Assembly (NCBI RefSeq): GCF_004193775.1
Contig: NC_041019.1
Location: forward strand, 11,022,204 to 11,086,203
Length of the DNA stretch: 64,000 bases
Reading direction: 5' to 3'
Source: Glycine soja
Lineage: Eukaryota; Streptophyta; Magnoliopsida; Fabales; Fabaceae
Below, one piece after another: positions 45,199 to 54,905 of this stretch (position 1 is the stretch's first letter; the number at the start of each line of letters is the position of its first letter). The translations under genes were made by a program, and so were the position numbers. A model generated the notes under the pieces. The model worked only from the letters and a program-made list of their open reading frames with translations, was not told the DNA's origin and did no database searches.

Positions 45199-45312
45199 GC
45201 AAAGAGGAAGAACTCATTCATTTGGTGCAGGTGAGTTCATTATTAATTTTGGGGTCCAACCATTTGAATTGATGCTTTAGCTACACCAAATGAGTGTGCG
45301 CTTCCTTTTTGT
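45199..45312 (+). ncRNA. Candidate MIRNA-type precursor hairpin with miR168-like core
   Basis: Arms 45199-45234 and 45277-45312 (36 nt each) pair at 31 of 36 positions counting G-U pairs, without length difference; the loop is about 42 nt. The 5' arm holds CATTTGGTGCAGGTGAG; its 11-nt stretch TTGGTGCAGGT is the same as the middle of miR168, but flanking bases differ. The 3' arm holds CTACACCAAATGAGTG. This shape fits a plant miRNA precursor. It could also be a decayed MIR168-like copy or a chance foldback; no expression evidence is available. Confidence 0.5.
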
Positions 45313-45371
45313 TCTCAACTTAAAAGGCTAGAGAATGATAGAAATGGAATTTCACCTAAGAAAGCCCATGA
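45313..45371 (+). other. Remainder of unique segment up to copia-4
   Basis: Ends in CATGA at 45367-45371, the likely target copy of copia-4; the matching copy is outside the window. Confidence 0.4.
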
Positions 45372-46557
45372 TGTAGAAGCAAGATATTTTGATGTTTTGA
45401 TGATGCCAAAGGATCAAGTGCTTCTCAAGTTTTATTCAAGACAAGAATCCAAGAATCCAAGAAAATCAAGATATATGACCAAGTTGATCTCTAGAATCTT
45501 AGGAAGAAGTTTCCAAATTGAAAAAGCAAAAGGTTTGGCCAAAGAATTTTATCTAAATCATTTTAAATTGAGATTTACTCTCTGGTAATCGATTACCAGA
45601 GGATGTAATCGATTACCAGTGGCCACTATGCTTTCTAAAAAGGTTTTAAATATTTTGGAAAGCATGTAATCGATTACACATGGATTGTAATCGATTACCA
45701 GAGGTTTGGAACATTTTAAAACAACCATAAGAAATTTGAATTTAAATTTCAAAGTTGTGTAATCGATTAAAGTAAGTTGGTAATCGATTACCAGTGTTTA
45801 AATATTCAAATTTCAAATAAGAAGAGTCATAACTCTTCATAAGTAACAGTGCAATCGATTACCAGTAAGGATTTTCGAATATAGCTCCCAACAGTCATAT
45901 ATTTTCAAATGTTTTTGAATGGCCATCAAAGGCCTATATATAAGTGACTTAGGATACGAAAATTCTAGAGAGTTTTTATTGCCCAAAAAGTCTTATCCTC
46001 TCAAAAGATTAAGAGAGTTTTTCTGAACTGAAATGTCTTATCCTCTCAAAAAGGATTCTTTGGTCAAACACTTTTATATTCAATAAGGAATCTTGATTGA
46101 TCTTTAATTGTAATATCTTTCTCTTTCAAGAGAGATTTCTTCTTCTTTTTTTTTTTTTTACTTCTGGAAAGGGATTAAGAGACCAAGGGTCTCTTGTTCT
46201 AAAGGATTCCTGAACACAAGGGAAGGGTTTTCCTTGTGTGGTTCAGACTTTGTAAAAGGAGTTTTACAAAGAGAGTGGAAAATCGCAAGTGGGTTGCTTG
46301 AGGACTGAACGTAGGCACGGGAAGTGGCTGAACCAGTATAAATCAAGTTTGCATTTCTCTATTCCCTTAAACTTCTTTTATTTATTGCTATTTATCTTTT
46401 GCTTTAAAGAAGTTTATTTTGAATTGTCTTTTGAGTAATTCATGTTAAGGGTGCATTGTAATTCCAAAAAGAAAGAGTGAAATTTTAATTGGGGAATAGT
46501 CTTTGTATCTTAATTCAACCCCCCCTTCTTAAGATAACTGAGGCCATTTGTGTAACA
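45372..46557 (+). repeat. Copia-4 5' LTR (1186 bp)
   Basis: Starts TGTAGAAGCAAG, ends GTGTAACA, followed by the PBS. Dyad TAATCGATTA pairs have centres at 45590.5/45610.5, 45671.5/45692.5 and 45764.5/45785.5, with a single one at 45856.5. Three leader hairpins lie at 46177-46195 (AAGAGACC/GGTCTCTT), 46210-46246 and 46248-46271 (CTTTGTAAAA, loop GGAG, TTTTACAAAG). Confidence 0.93.
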
Positions 46558-46559
46558 AG

Positions 46560-46571
46560 TGGTATCAGAGT
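46560..46571 (+). promoter_or_regulatory. Copia-4 primer binding site
   Basis: TGGTATCAGAGT two bases after the LTR, one base from the standard plant copia site for initiator Met-tRNA. Fixes the plus orientation. Confidence 0.92.
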
Positions 46572-46610
46572 AGGATTGTTGTATAAAGTTTAAAAACTTC
46601 AAGAATAGAT

Positions 46611-47636
46611 ATGGCCTCATCCAACTTTCCATTTCCTGAGGGAAATTCTATTAACAGGCCTCTTATGTTCAATGGCAAGGGTTATCACTATTGGAAAACC
46701 TAAATGTAGATCCTTATTGAAGCCATAGATTTAAATATATGGGAAGCCATTGAAGTTGGTGCCTTTATTCCTACAAAGGTAGTGGGAAATGCAACTATAG
46801 AAAAACCAAGAGAAGAATGGAATGATGATGAAAGAAGAAAGGTCCAATACAATTTAAAGGCCAAAAATATAATCACTTCTGCATTAGGCATGGATGAATA
46901 TTTTAGAGTCTCAAATTGTAAGAATGCAAAAGAAATGTGGGATACATTGCATGTAACCTATGAAGGCACAACTGATGTCAAGAGATCTAGAATAAACACT
47001 CTCACACATGAATATAAACTGTTTAGAATGATTCAATATGAGACCATAGAAGATATGCAGAAGAGATTTACTCATATAGTTAATCATCTTGCATCATTAG
47101 GAAAAATATTTCCTAATGAAGATCTTATTAACAAAGTGTTGAGATGTTTAAGCAGGCAATGGCAACCAAAAGTAACAACAATTGCAGAATCAAGAGATCT
47201 CACTAATATGTCTCTTGCCACTCTCTTTGGAAAACTTCAAGAACATGAAATGGAACTTATGAGACTCCATCAACATGAAGAGAATGATATAAAGAGAAAA
47301 GGAATAGCACTCAGAGCCTCATAATCTTTTATTCAAGAAGAAAGTGACAAAGAGGACTTGACTAAAATAAAAGAAGATGATGATGATTTCAGATTCTTTG
47401 TGAAAATGTTCAATAAATTTATGAGAAACAAAAAAAATAAAAGTGAATCAAACATCAACACAAAGAAGAAAGAAGAAGATTCCTCCTTTGCCCTAACATG
47501 CTATGAAAGCAATCAACCTGGGCACATGAGATTCGATTGTCTTTTCTTTAAAAGAAGAATGGAAAATCCGACAAGAAGAATCTCAAAGAAAAGAAAGAAA
47601 AGAAAGCATAAATCACTTGGGAAGATAATGGCATAA
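46611..47636 (+). pseudogene. Copia-4 gag with altered zinc knuckle
   Basis: One frame from ATG at 46611 to 47636. Opening FPFPEGNSINRPLMFNGKGY is followed by two stops near 46700-46709, then a UBN2-type gag body with WNDDERRKVQYNLKAKNII, EMWDTLHVTYEG and EYKLFRMIQYETIEDMQKRF. A stop at 47322 precedes the C-terminal Lys-rich part. The zinc knuckle reads CYESNQPGHMRFDC, so the second Cys of the CCHC pattern is Ser. Gag normally packs the element RNA into particles. Confidence 0.9.
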
Positions 47637-47830
47637 ATTCTTCAAGTGATTCAGAAAAATAAAATCATAAATCTGGGTTTCATGTTGAAAGACTATAAAA
47701 GCGGAGAAGAGCAAAGTTGATACATTGATAGCAATTTCTGCAAACACATGGCGGGAGATGCATAAGAGTTTATTCATATTTCTCCCAAAGATAGTAAATA
47801 TGTGATCTATGGAGACAACAAACAAAGGTG
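47637..47830 (+). pseudogene. Copia-4 protease/pre-integrase scrap
   Basis: After a frameshift, fragments such as CKHMAGDA and FIHISPKDSKYVIYGDNK match the segment between protease and integrase of SIRE-like elements. It ends abruptly at about 47830 where T-rich non-coding sequence begins, marking the deletion that removed the rest of pol. Confidence 0.7.
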
Positions 47831-48499
47831 ACTTGTCTTTGATTAATTGCTTTTAATTTTTTTTTTTTTGCCTATGATTGTTAACTCTTGATTGAATTTT
47901 GATGCTTGTTTTTGCTTAAATGTTGATTGTCTTTGATGATTGTTTTTGAATGATTTTTTGATTGTGTTTGAGATTGATGTTTGATTGTGTTTAATTGTAA
48001 GTATTTGATTGTGTTTTTGATTGATGTGTTATTGTGTTTTCATTTTGCTTGATTAATATTGTATGCTTGTTAGTATAATTGATTGATAGAGTTAGATGAT
48101 GTTCTTAGATAATAGAAATAGGTAATTTTTAGGAGAAAAGCCTTGTTTGGTGTTCTGATAATAAATTACCATTACGTGTAATCGATTACACAAGAACATG
48201 TAGCTTGTAATCAATTACAGATCCCTGTAATCGATTACCAGTAGGCAGTATGGTCCTGTAATCGATTATGAAGTCCTGTAATCGATTATCATTCGTCCTC
48301 CACTATAAATAACATGTGTTTCAAATGTTGCAGCCACGAAACTCATGATTGTGGCGCCTTTTTTTTTCTTTTTTTCCCAAACTTCAAATCTTCATATCTT
48401 CTTTGTTTCTTAACCAAATCACGTCCCACAGAGCCCAAACTTCATCATTTTCAATCCTTTTTTGATTCCATTGATTGAAATCTGCAAAAACTTCCTCAA
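47831..48499 (+). other. Copia-4 region before the env-position ORF
   Basis: T/G-rich with repeated TTGATTGTGTTTGA-like units (47900-48060). Five TAATCGATTA-type dyads follow at 48176-48290 (centres 48183.5, 48212.5, 48232.5, 48263.5, 48283.5). In related elements this is the non-coding stretch between pol and the third ORF. Confidence 0.55.
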
Positions 48500-49065
48500 A
48501 TGGCTGAATCTATGAAAAAGCGAAAGGGCTCTTCCACCACCACCGCCGCGGCTGGCCATCGATGCCATGGACCATTTGAAGCACCCACAGCACCAGTTCC
48601 TCCTTTCTTGTCATCTCCATGATCATCTACTTTATTTTCTTCAGATGATCAATGTCTACGATACTCTTCTCAATTTTCTACTAGAATCGTATTAGACCCT
48701 AAGTACCTAGACATAGCTTTCTTTGATGATGAGACATTTGACTGCTATCAAGTATTTCAAAACTCTGGCTTAGTTGATTTTATGTCTTTAAAGTTGCCTC
48801 ATTATCCTGAACTAGTTAGAGTCTTTTACAATAACTTAAGAATTCAGGATCGTACACTTTACTCTAAGGTGCATGGTATTCCTCTTGTCATTGATCAATC
48901 TTTGTTTTTCTCATTGACTAAATTACCCAATCAAGGTGTTCCTTTTGAAGGCACTATTATTGATGACTGGAAGTTCGATTATTTGAGTCATGATGCTCGT
49001 CGTATGGTCTGTAATGACCAGGCTGATATGATCGGCAAATTTCTTGTCGGGTCATTAACCTTTGA
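48500..49065 (+). pseudogene. Copia-4 env-position ORF, 5' part (putative plant transposon protein domain)
   Basis: Starts MAESMKKRKGSSTTTAAAGH at 48500, a basic Ser/Thr-rich N-terminus; one TGA near 48620. The body from PHYPELVRVFYNNLRIQD to FEGTIIDDWKF has the look of the Transposase_32 (PF20167) family, found in third ORFs of plant retroelements. It breaks at about 49065, where gypsy-2 sequence starts; the 3' part resumes at 62456. No transmembrane segment is visible. Function unknown. Confidence 0.8.
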
Positions 49066-49168
49066 AGGTATCTATGTCTTGATCCCTTTGTCTTCTTACG
49101 GCATTGTTACGCCGACAAGTAGCTTCGATTTCTAAGTCTATGGGAACGATAGTAGATTTACCTCGCAT
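49066..49168 (-). pseudogene. Gypsy-2' gag start fragment
   Basis: The first 34 codons of a second gag, matching 60344-60446 with few changes. ATG at 49168. Truncated at 49066 against copia-4. Confidence 0.85.
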
Positions 49169-49415
49169 AAAAACACAAGGTTCTACATGTTTAATTTATG
49201 GAGAAGGAAAGAATGGGGAAAGAGGAGTAGCGATAGAAAGAATGGCCAAGAGAATGGCCAAGGGATAGAGGAGGGGTGATAGAAAGAATGGCCAAAAGAA
49301 TGGCCAAGGGATAGAAAGAATGGCCAAGAGAATGGCCAAGAGGGAAACAAATTACAAACTGATAGTATGGCCCTTAAATGCGAAAACAAAATCCCCGGCA
49401 ACGGCGCCAAAAACT
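49169..49415 (-). other. Gypsy-2' leader and primer binding site
   Basis: Leader with tandem AATGGCCAAGRGAATGGCC-type units (49220-49345). The PBS TGGCGCCGTTGCCGGGGAT (minus, 49391-49409) is the Asp-tRNA type used by Athila-like elements, six bases from the LTR. Confidence 0.88.
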
Positions 49416-51130
49416 TGTTAGCTCTTTGGCAATTGTACCAAATCGCTCGTAGTAATAATCTCTCGGTAAGCCGAGTGTTGTACCACAGGGATTTTGTTGC
49501 ACTTATGTGAAGTACTTTTCAGTTTGCAAATTGTAAATTTAGTGTATAAAATTAAATGCAGTTTAAATCTAGCAAGGGATAAGAAATTAAAAATAAAAGA
49601 TAAAGAAAGATAATAGATAAGATAAAGAAAAGATAAAAGATTTACAGGTAAAATTAACGGATAAAGAAAAAGGTAATTTAAATCTAAGCAGCTACTTCTA
49701 AATTAAAGGAAACTAAAGCAATAAATAAAGAATAAAGTCTATAAAATATTACTAAATCTAATAAGCCTAAATACCCACTCCTAAATAATGGATAACTACT
49801 CCTAATAAAACCCAACAGTAAAATAAGGAATAACTACTTCTAAGAAACCCAACAATAAGGAGTAACTACTTCTAAGAAAACCCAACAATATAATAAGAAA
49901 CTTCAAACAATAAAATAGAGAATAAAATCTATATAATAAAATTGCTAAAACCTAACAAGTCTAATCAGCCTAGATATATGGATTCGGGATTTGTCTGTTA
50001 TCAATACCAGTGAACTAATTCTGCCCCACATCTATCCATCTACTCGCCCCCGATGCCTCATGATGACAAGCCTACCTTAATTACCTATCTTCCAAATGCC
50101 CTTTGCGAAGACTCAATAACTAAGATGCATTAAGAATAACTTCTAGATGTTTGCTAAAGCATAGGCATCGGGTCAATGCTAACCCTATGATTTCTTTCTT
50201 TTATTGTTCTATTAAGCGTTACCCTCTCCCGAGTGGACTAATCCTTAAAACAGATTCACGCATTCATTCCTTACCCCTAATTAGGCTTTACCCTCTACTG
50301 AGTGAACTAAAGACTAACAGAAAATAAAGACTAAGATGCAGAATACATAAGAAAGAAAAGCAGATAAAAGAACCTGGAAGGAAAACCCTCTAATGATAAC
50401 CCGATAATTTCTTCCTTTTATTGTTCTATTAAGTGTTACCCTCTCCCGAGTGGACTAAACCCTAACAGAAAATAAGGTCTGATATACAGGATAAATAAGA
50501 AATAAGGGTAAATAAAAGAACCTGGAAGGAAATCCTCTTTTTATTGATAACTCTTGAAATGCTCCATACATCATTGGCGTTTTAGGCCTTCCAGGCCCTA
50601 GCTAGAGGTTTAGCCACTCATAGTCATGAGGGTTTTACAATGAGAAGGGGGGGGGGGTGAAAGAAAGGCAATAAGAATATAAGAAAAGGGAAGGAAAAGG
50701 AGAGAACCGAGTGCCAGAAGTCTAAAAATTGAGCTCTGAGGAAGTATGTTCGTTTTCCTAGGCAGACCCTCTTATTTACAGGTGCAAAATTGGGCTTGGG
50801 CCTTCATAGTCTCGCTGAGCACGAGGCTTCGCGCTTAGCGCCACCGCGCGCTTAGCGCGTGTCCTATGCTTAGCGCCTTGTCTTCTTGCGCGCTGGGCGT
50901 GTCTCGCGCTTAGCGCCTTGCTGGACTTGGGCTTCTTCTAATTTTCTTCTTTTTTTCTTTATTTCTGCTCCTTTTTGCTTGTTGTACCTCCCTTTTTCAC
51001 ATCTGCAATCAAAATTCGAATTTAATTAAATCTTTCCAATTTAAAGTATAAATAACTACTAAATAATTAATTCTAAGTTAATTTCAGACTGATTTTCCAC
51101 TATTAATTCACTATTATTTAGCAGTTATCA
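49416..51130 (-). repeat. Gypsy-2 left LTR (1715 bp)
   Basis: In plus orientation starts TGTTAGCTCTTTGG and ends TTTAGCAGTTATCA. Near-identical to 60694-62455 by eye. Internal repeats: three units of AACTACTYCTAA-AAACCCAACA (about 49793-49890), three copies of TACCCTCTCCCGAGTGGACT-like sequence (50220, 50288, 50438), and GCGCTTAGCGC palindromes at 50826-50930. Confidence 0.93.
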
Positions 51131-51146
51131 AAATCCCCCAAATTAA
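51131..51146 (-). promoter_or_regulatory. Gypsy-2 polypurine tract
   Basis: The minus strand reads TTTAATTTGGGGGATTT next to the LTR start TGATAACTGC. A second copy of AATCCCCCAAATTAA lies at about 51903-51918. Confidence 0.85.
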
Positions 51147-51750
51147 ACTTTGCTTGTCCCCAAGCAAATAAAAAGAATAAAATTATTCCATTCTTAAGCA
51201 AAAATTTTCTCAAGCAAGTTCCAATCATTCCAACACTCTTCATGGCTTCAATTCCTTGATCCCTTGACTGTTCCCTTTGCATCTGTCATGATCTTAAAAT
51301 AAAAGCATAAACACAAGAGCAGAAACAAGTCAATTATCTAGAATTCTAACAGGTCCGGCTTGCCTTATTTCCTTACAAAGCTGGTGTTTCTCTCTTCTCA
51401 CAAGTGTCTGGTCAAGTGTTTACAATTTCAACAACCTGTAAATAAAACTCAAGAATTTTGTACTTCATCTCGGTTAAGGTTAGCCTGAATTGCCTTCGGT
51501 GGATCACTAAGGACTTTTATGGCTTGTAATGGGGCCTGGCTAACAAAGAATCATGGTTTTTTATTGGAATTTCAAAATATAAGATTATAAGAGAGCATGC
51601 ATTCCAAAAATTTAAGTTCTTGCCAAGACCTATTTCTCACTTAGCCCCTTTTGCCTTCAGCACTTTCCACTGACACCTCTCTTTTTCATTTTTGCCCCTT
51701 TTTCTTCTTGTTATTTATTTCTTCTCTCTCTTTTTTTTTCTTCTCTTTAT

Positions 51751-51807
<57 letters not shown>

Positions 51808-52779
51808 TATATATATAAGAATAATAATAATAATAATGGGCTCACATATTTAGAGGTGTTCTAGTGTGTGCTATTACCTTGGCTACTTTACCCATTTGTT
51901 CAAAATCCCCCAAATTAAGGCCTTATTAGCATTTGGAACCCTACTGCTCTCTTAGAATCCTACACAAGGTCAGGAATATCAATTTCTTGGCTTAGGGTTC
52001 TACTCAAAATAAATCATTATAATTCTTTGGCTCAATATGGGTGCTAGGGATAAAATTATGTTGGGTTGGCTTTTTGGCTGAGTGGGTAAAATAAAACAAA
52101 CATGGCCTTGATCATATCCACCTTAAGTAACTAATTTTAATAGTCCAAGAATGATGCAAAACTAAGAGCTTAAAAACAGGCGTTTTCTCTCACAATTAAG
52201 GTCACATTCTCACCGGGATTAATTCAGTATTAACGTAGCAGATGTGTCTTCATTCCATCAAGCTAACCTTTCCTTTTCCGTGAATCATGTTTCATTCCTT
52301 GATCTGACTTTTGCTTCCAAGACCAGTATGTTCCAATGACTAGTAGCCTTTCAAGTGTTGGACCTTTCAGAACAAACTCAAAATTGTCATTTCTCAAGTT
52401 ATCATGCAATTTATTTATTCACACATATGCTCAAATCTAATATTATTACCACTGCTTTTCATTTTGAACATACGACTACAAATATGACAAAATAACTTAA
52501 ACTAGAACCTAATAAAACATAAGAACATAAAACATAAACATAAACATAAAACATAAAAAAAACATAAAGAAAAATAAACTAATGTCCTGGACCGCCGCCC
52601 AGATCTGCCTATGGGCCCCACTCAGCGCCAGCCAAGTCAGCCATGAGGTCCTCATCAACTGCAGTATCCTCCGTAGCGGCGGCTCCAGAAGGCCCTTCCC
52701 CTCTGTCAGTGGAGGGTTGGTCTCCTAGCCAGGTGACCTGCTGACGATAGGCCTCCGGAGTCATGAGCGGCGGATCCAT
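51147..52779 (-). other. Gypsy-2 3' non-coding region
   Basis: No frame. Contains a second PPT-like tract near 51904 and an (AT)n microsatellite at 51756-51816. Confidence 0.65.
51756..51816. repeat. (AT)n microsatellite
   Basis: About thirty AT units with one ACAC break. Confidence 0.92.
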
Positions 52780-53835
52780 CTACAAGTGGAGGGATAAGCG
52801 ATGCAGGTCTTGAATAATGATCTGTTGTCCCTGGTACAAGGACCTGAGCATCTGTCCATGCATGTCTGGAGGTGTGGCAGTGGATGGAAGCGGAGGCTGT
52901 GGTCGCTGGGAGAAAGGCTGAGAAGTAGGGGGTGCCTCAGATGTAGACGCTAGTGCTCTGGTGCGAGTCCGGCGGGCCCCTGGAAATGTAATGGATGGAT
53001 CGGCGGGGTTCCAGCAGTTCTTCTTCACGTATGCCAGGTTGATTGCAAGGCTAAGTGACTCAAAGATCAGGGTATCAGAAACCACCCCCTGAATGTCACA
53101 CAGCGCTGTGATCAATGCCGGGAACCCGAGCCACGAGGTACTGGACTGGGCAATCTGACTGATCTGCTGAGATATAAAGCTGGCCACGTCCATATCCATT
53201 TGGCTCACCAAGCCATAGATCAAGGGTGCCCTGTCAAGATTAACATCAGATGTGTGAGAAGTGGGTGCAAGATCATAATAAGAGAGGACACTCCATGTCT
53301 AAGCGAGTGTCGTCATGTCCTTCCTCAGCAGCTTCTAGGGAAGACCATCAGCATTTAGAACGAAATGCCCCCCTAGAGTACATAGTGTGGCGGCGATGGT
53401 GTCAGGATCGGGATGAGTGCTGAGATATCTAGTGTAGGCTGGGTACTCCTCCCCGTCCTCCAAGATGATTGGGGTGTCGAGGAAGTCGTTAATCATGTTA
53501 GCATCAAAACGAACGACCTGTCCTCACACCCTGCAGAATCTAGGACTGTGGTCCTCTGGATCATAAAGGTTCGAGTAGAACACTTTCACCAGAGCCACAT
53601 CGATCCTCTTCTCCGGTAGTCGTGTAAGCACCTGGTCCCATCTGCGCCTCCTGAGTTCCTGGACAAACTCATCGAACATCCCGGGCCCAAGCTCAACATT
53701 CCTCTCTAGAAAGATGTTCTGGAGCTGAATGTTGTTCTGGTACCTGTGCCAGGAAATCTCTAAAGTGAAGCGGGAAGAGTCCCAGTTGGATGCTTACCCG
53801 GGTGTGGGCACGGCTCAGCGTTTGCAGGAGGCCAT
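52780..53835 (-). pseudogene. Gypsy-2 third ORF (putative plant transposon protein domain)
   Basis: One minus-strand frame of 352 codons from ATG at 53835 to a stop at 52780, broken by five stops but no frameshift. Blocks: ISWHRYQNNIQLQNIFLERN, ELRRRRWDQVLTRLPEK, DVALVKVFYSNLYDPEDHS, the long FLDTPIILEDGEEYPAYTRY, LAPTSHTSDVNLDRAPLIYG and LAINLAYVKKNCWNPADPS. The LVKVFYSNL block resembles LVRVFYNNL in the copia-4 ORF, so both carry PF20167-like domains. It sits where env would be, but no membrane segment is seen. Confidence 0.85.
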
Positions 53836-54905
53836 CTGAAAAAAAACAACAAAAAAAAAAACAAAAACAGCAGAATAGACTGTAGTTAGTAAACATGGGG
53901 GGTGCAAAAAGTAAGGGAAATAGGGGTGCAGTTAGTAAAGCAGGGGTGTAGAAAGTAAGCAGAAGGGAGGTGCAGTTAGTAAGGAAGGGGTGCAGAAAGT
54001 AAGCAGAAGGGGGTGTGGAGAATAGAAGTGGGGGTGCAAAGAGTAAAGGGCGAGGGCTATTGGGCCCTAAGGCCCAGTCACGCGCTTGACACCCCCGTGC
54101 ACGTTGTTGCTGGCACGCGCTTAGTGCGCTCACTGAGGTTCATGAGTGCGCTTAGCGCGACAGCTCCCGCTAAGCGCGTGCTTCGTGTCCACTATACTGC
54201 AGCAGCTTGCGAAGTAGCACTTAGCGCATTCGCAGGACGTCTTTCTTCTCCCCTTAGGCCCTTGCTAGGGCTCAGCGCGCTAATACCTGTTCAGAATTCA
54301 ACAGAAAATCCAGACCTCAAGCTTACGTCTGTATGTATAAAGGAATACGTGAAAAATCGCAGAAAAATATGTAAATGAGAAGGAAAATGCAGAGCAGAGG
54401 AGGAGGTATAGCAGAAATGAAAGAAGGAAGGAAAAAGAATAGTGGTGGAATTCTGGATTTTAAAAGGTAAGGGAGGCAGACGAGGGGTTGGGCAGTTTTT
54501 GAAAAATTCCCAGCAATTATGGGACACGCGCCCAGCGGGAGGTTGCCGTTAAGCGCTCCAAGGCCTACTGACCCTTGGCATTCCCTCGTATTTTAAAATT
54601 CAAATTTCAAAAACTTACCTGGGCGCTTAGCGCGAGGTCGCGCGCTAAGCGCGTTACTTCATGCAGCCCACTTCAATTTGCTATTGGTACCCCTCCTATT
54701 ACTGTCTGCACCTGTTGGGCCTTTGCTTTTTGTACCCCCTGTTTGGGCCCCTGTTTTTTTTTTAGAATAGAAAATAACAAATGCAAAATATAATAAAGAC
54801 AAAATATAAGAAAGACATAATGGCTATAAATACCGGAAATAAAATGTTGGGTTGCCTCCCAACCAGCGCTTAGTTTAATGTCTTTAGCTAGACATAGGGC
54901 TTCTT
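53836..54905 (-). other. Gypsy-2 region between pol and third ORF
   Basis: Non-coding. Many GCGCTTAGCGC-type palindromes (54065-54280, 54525-54660), tandem GGGGTGCAGAAAGTAAGCAG-like units (about 53900-54050), and the block CAGCGCTGGTTGGGAGGCAA near 54840-54890 (minus strand), a feature I associate with Athila-like elements just after pol. ORFs here are repeat by-products. Confidence 0.65.

Noticed and set aside
45166..45230. Short coding exon between acceptor-like TTGCAG and donor GCAG/GTGAGT
   Set aside because: The splice-like signals are good, but the 64-bp piece has no coding evidence and the donor lies in the hairpin arm; noted only as part of the candidate MIRNA segment.
45215..45240. 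Calling the hairpin MIR168 outright
   Set aside because: Only the central 11 nt agree; both ends of the mature sequence differ, and the star arm is unlike the usual one.
49183..49410. 75-codon minus ORF with SWPFSWPFF repeats (also 60461-60688)
   Set aside because: It begins inside the PBS and translates the AATGGCCAAG tandem units of the leader; the gag ATG lies downstream.
54013..54378. 121-codon plus ORF in the GCGCTTAGCGC region, and the 146-codon minus ORF at 53693-54133
   Set aside because: Both are by-products of GC-rich palindromes or alternate frames over the start of the third ORF.
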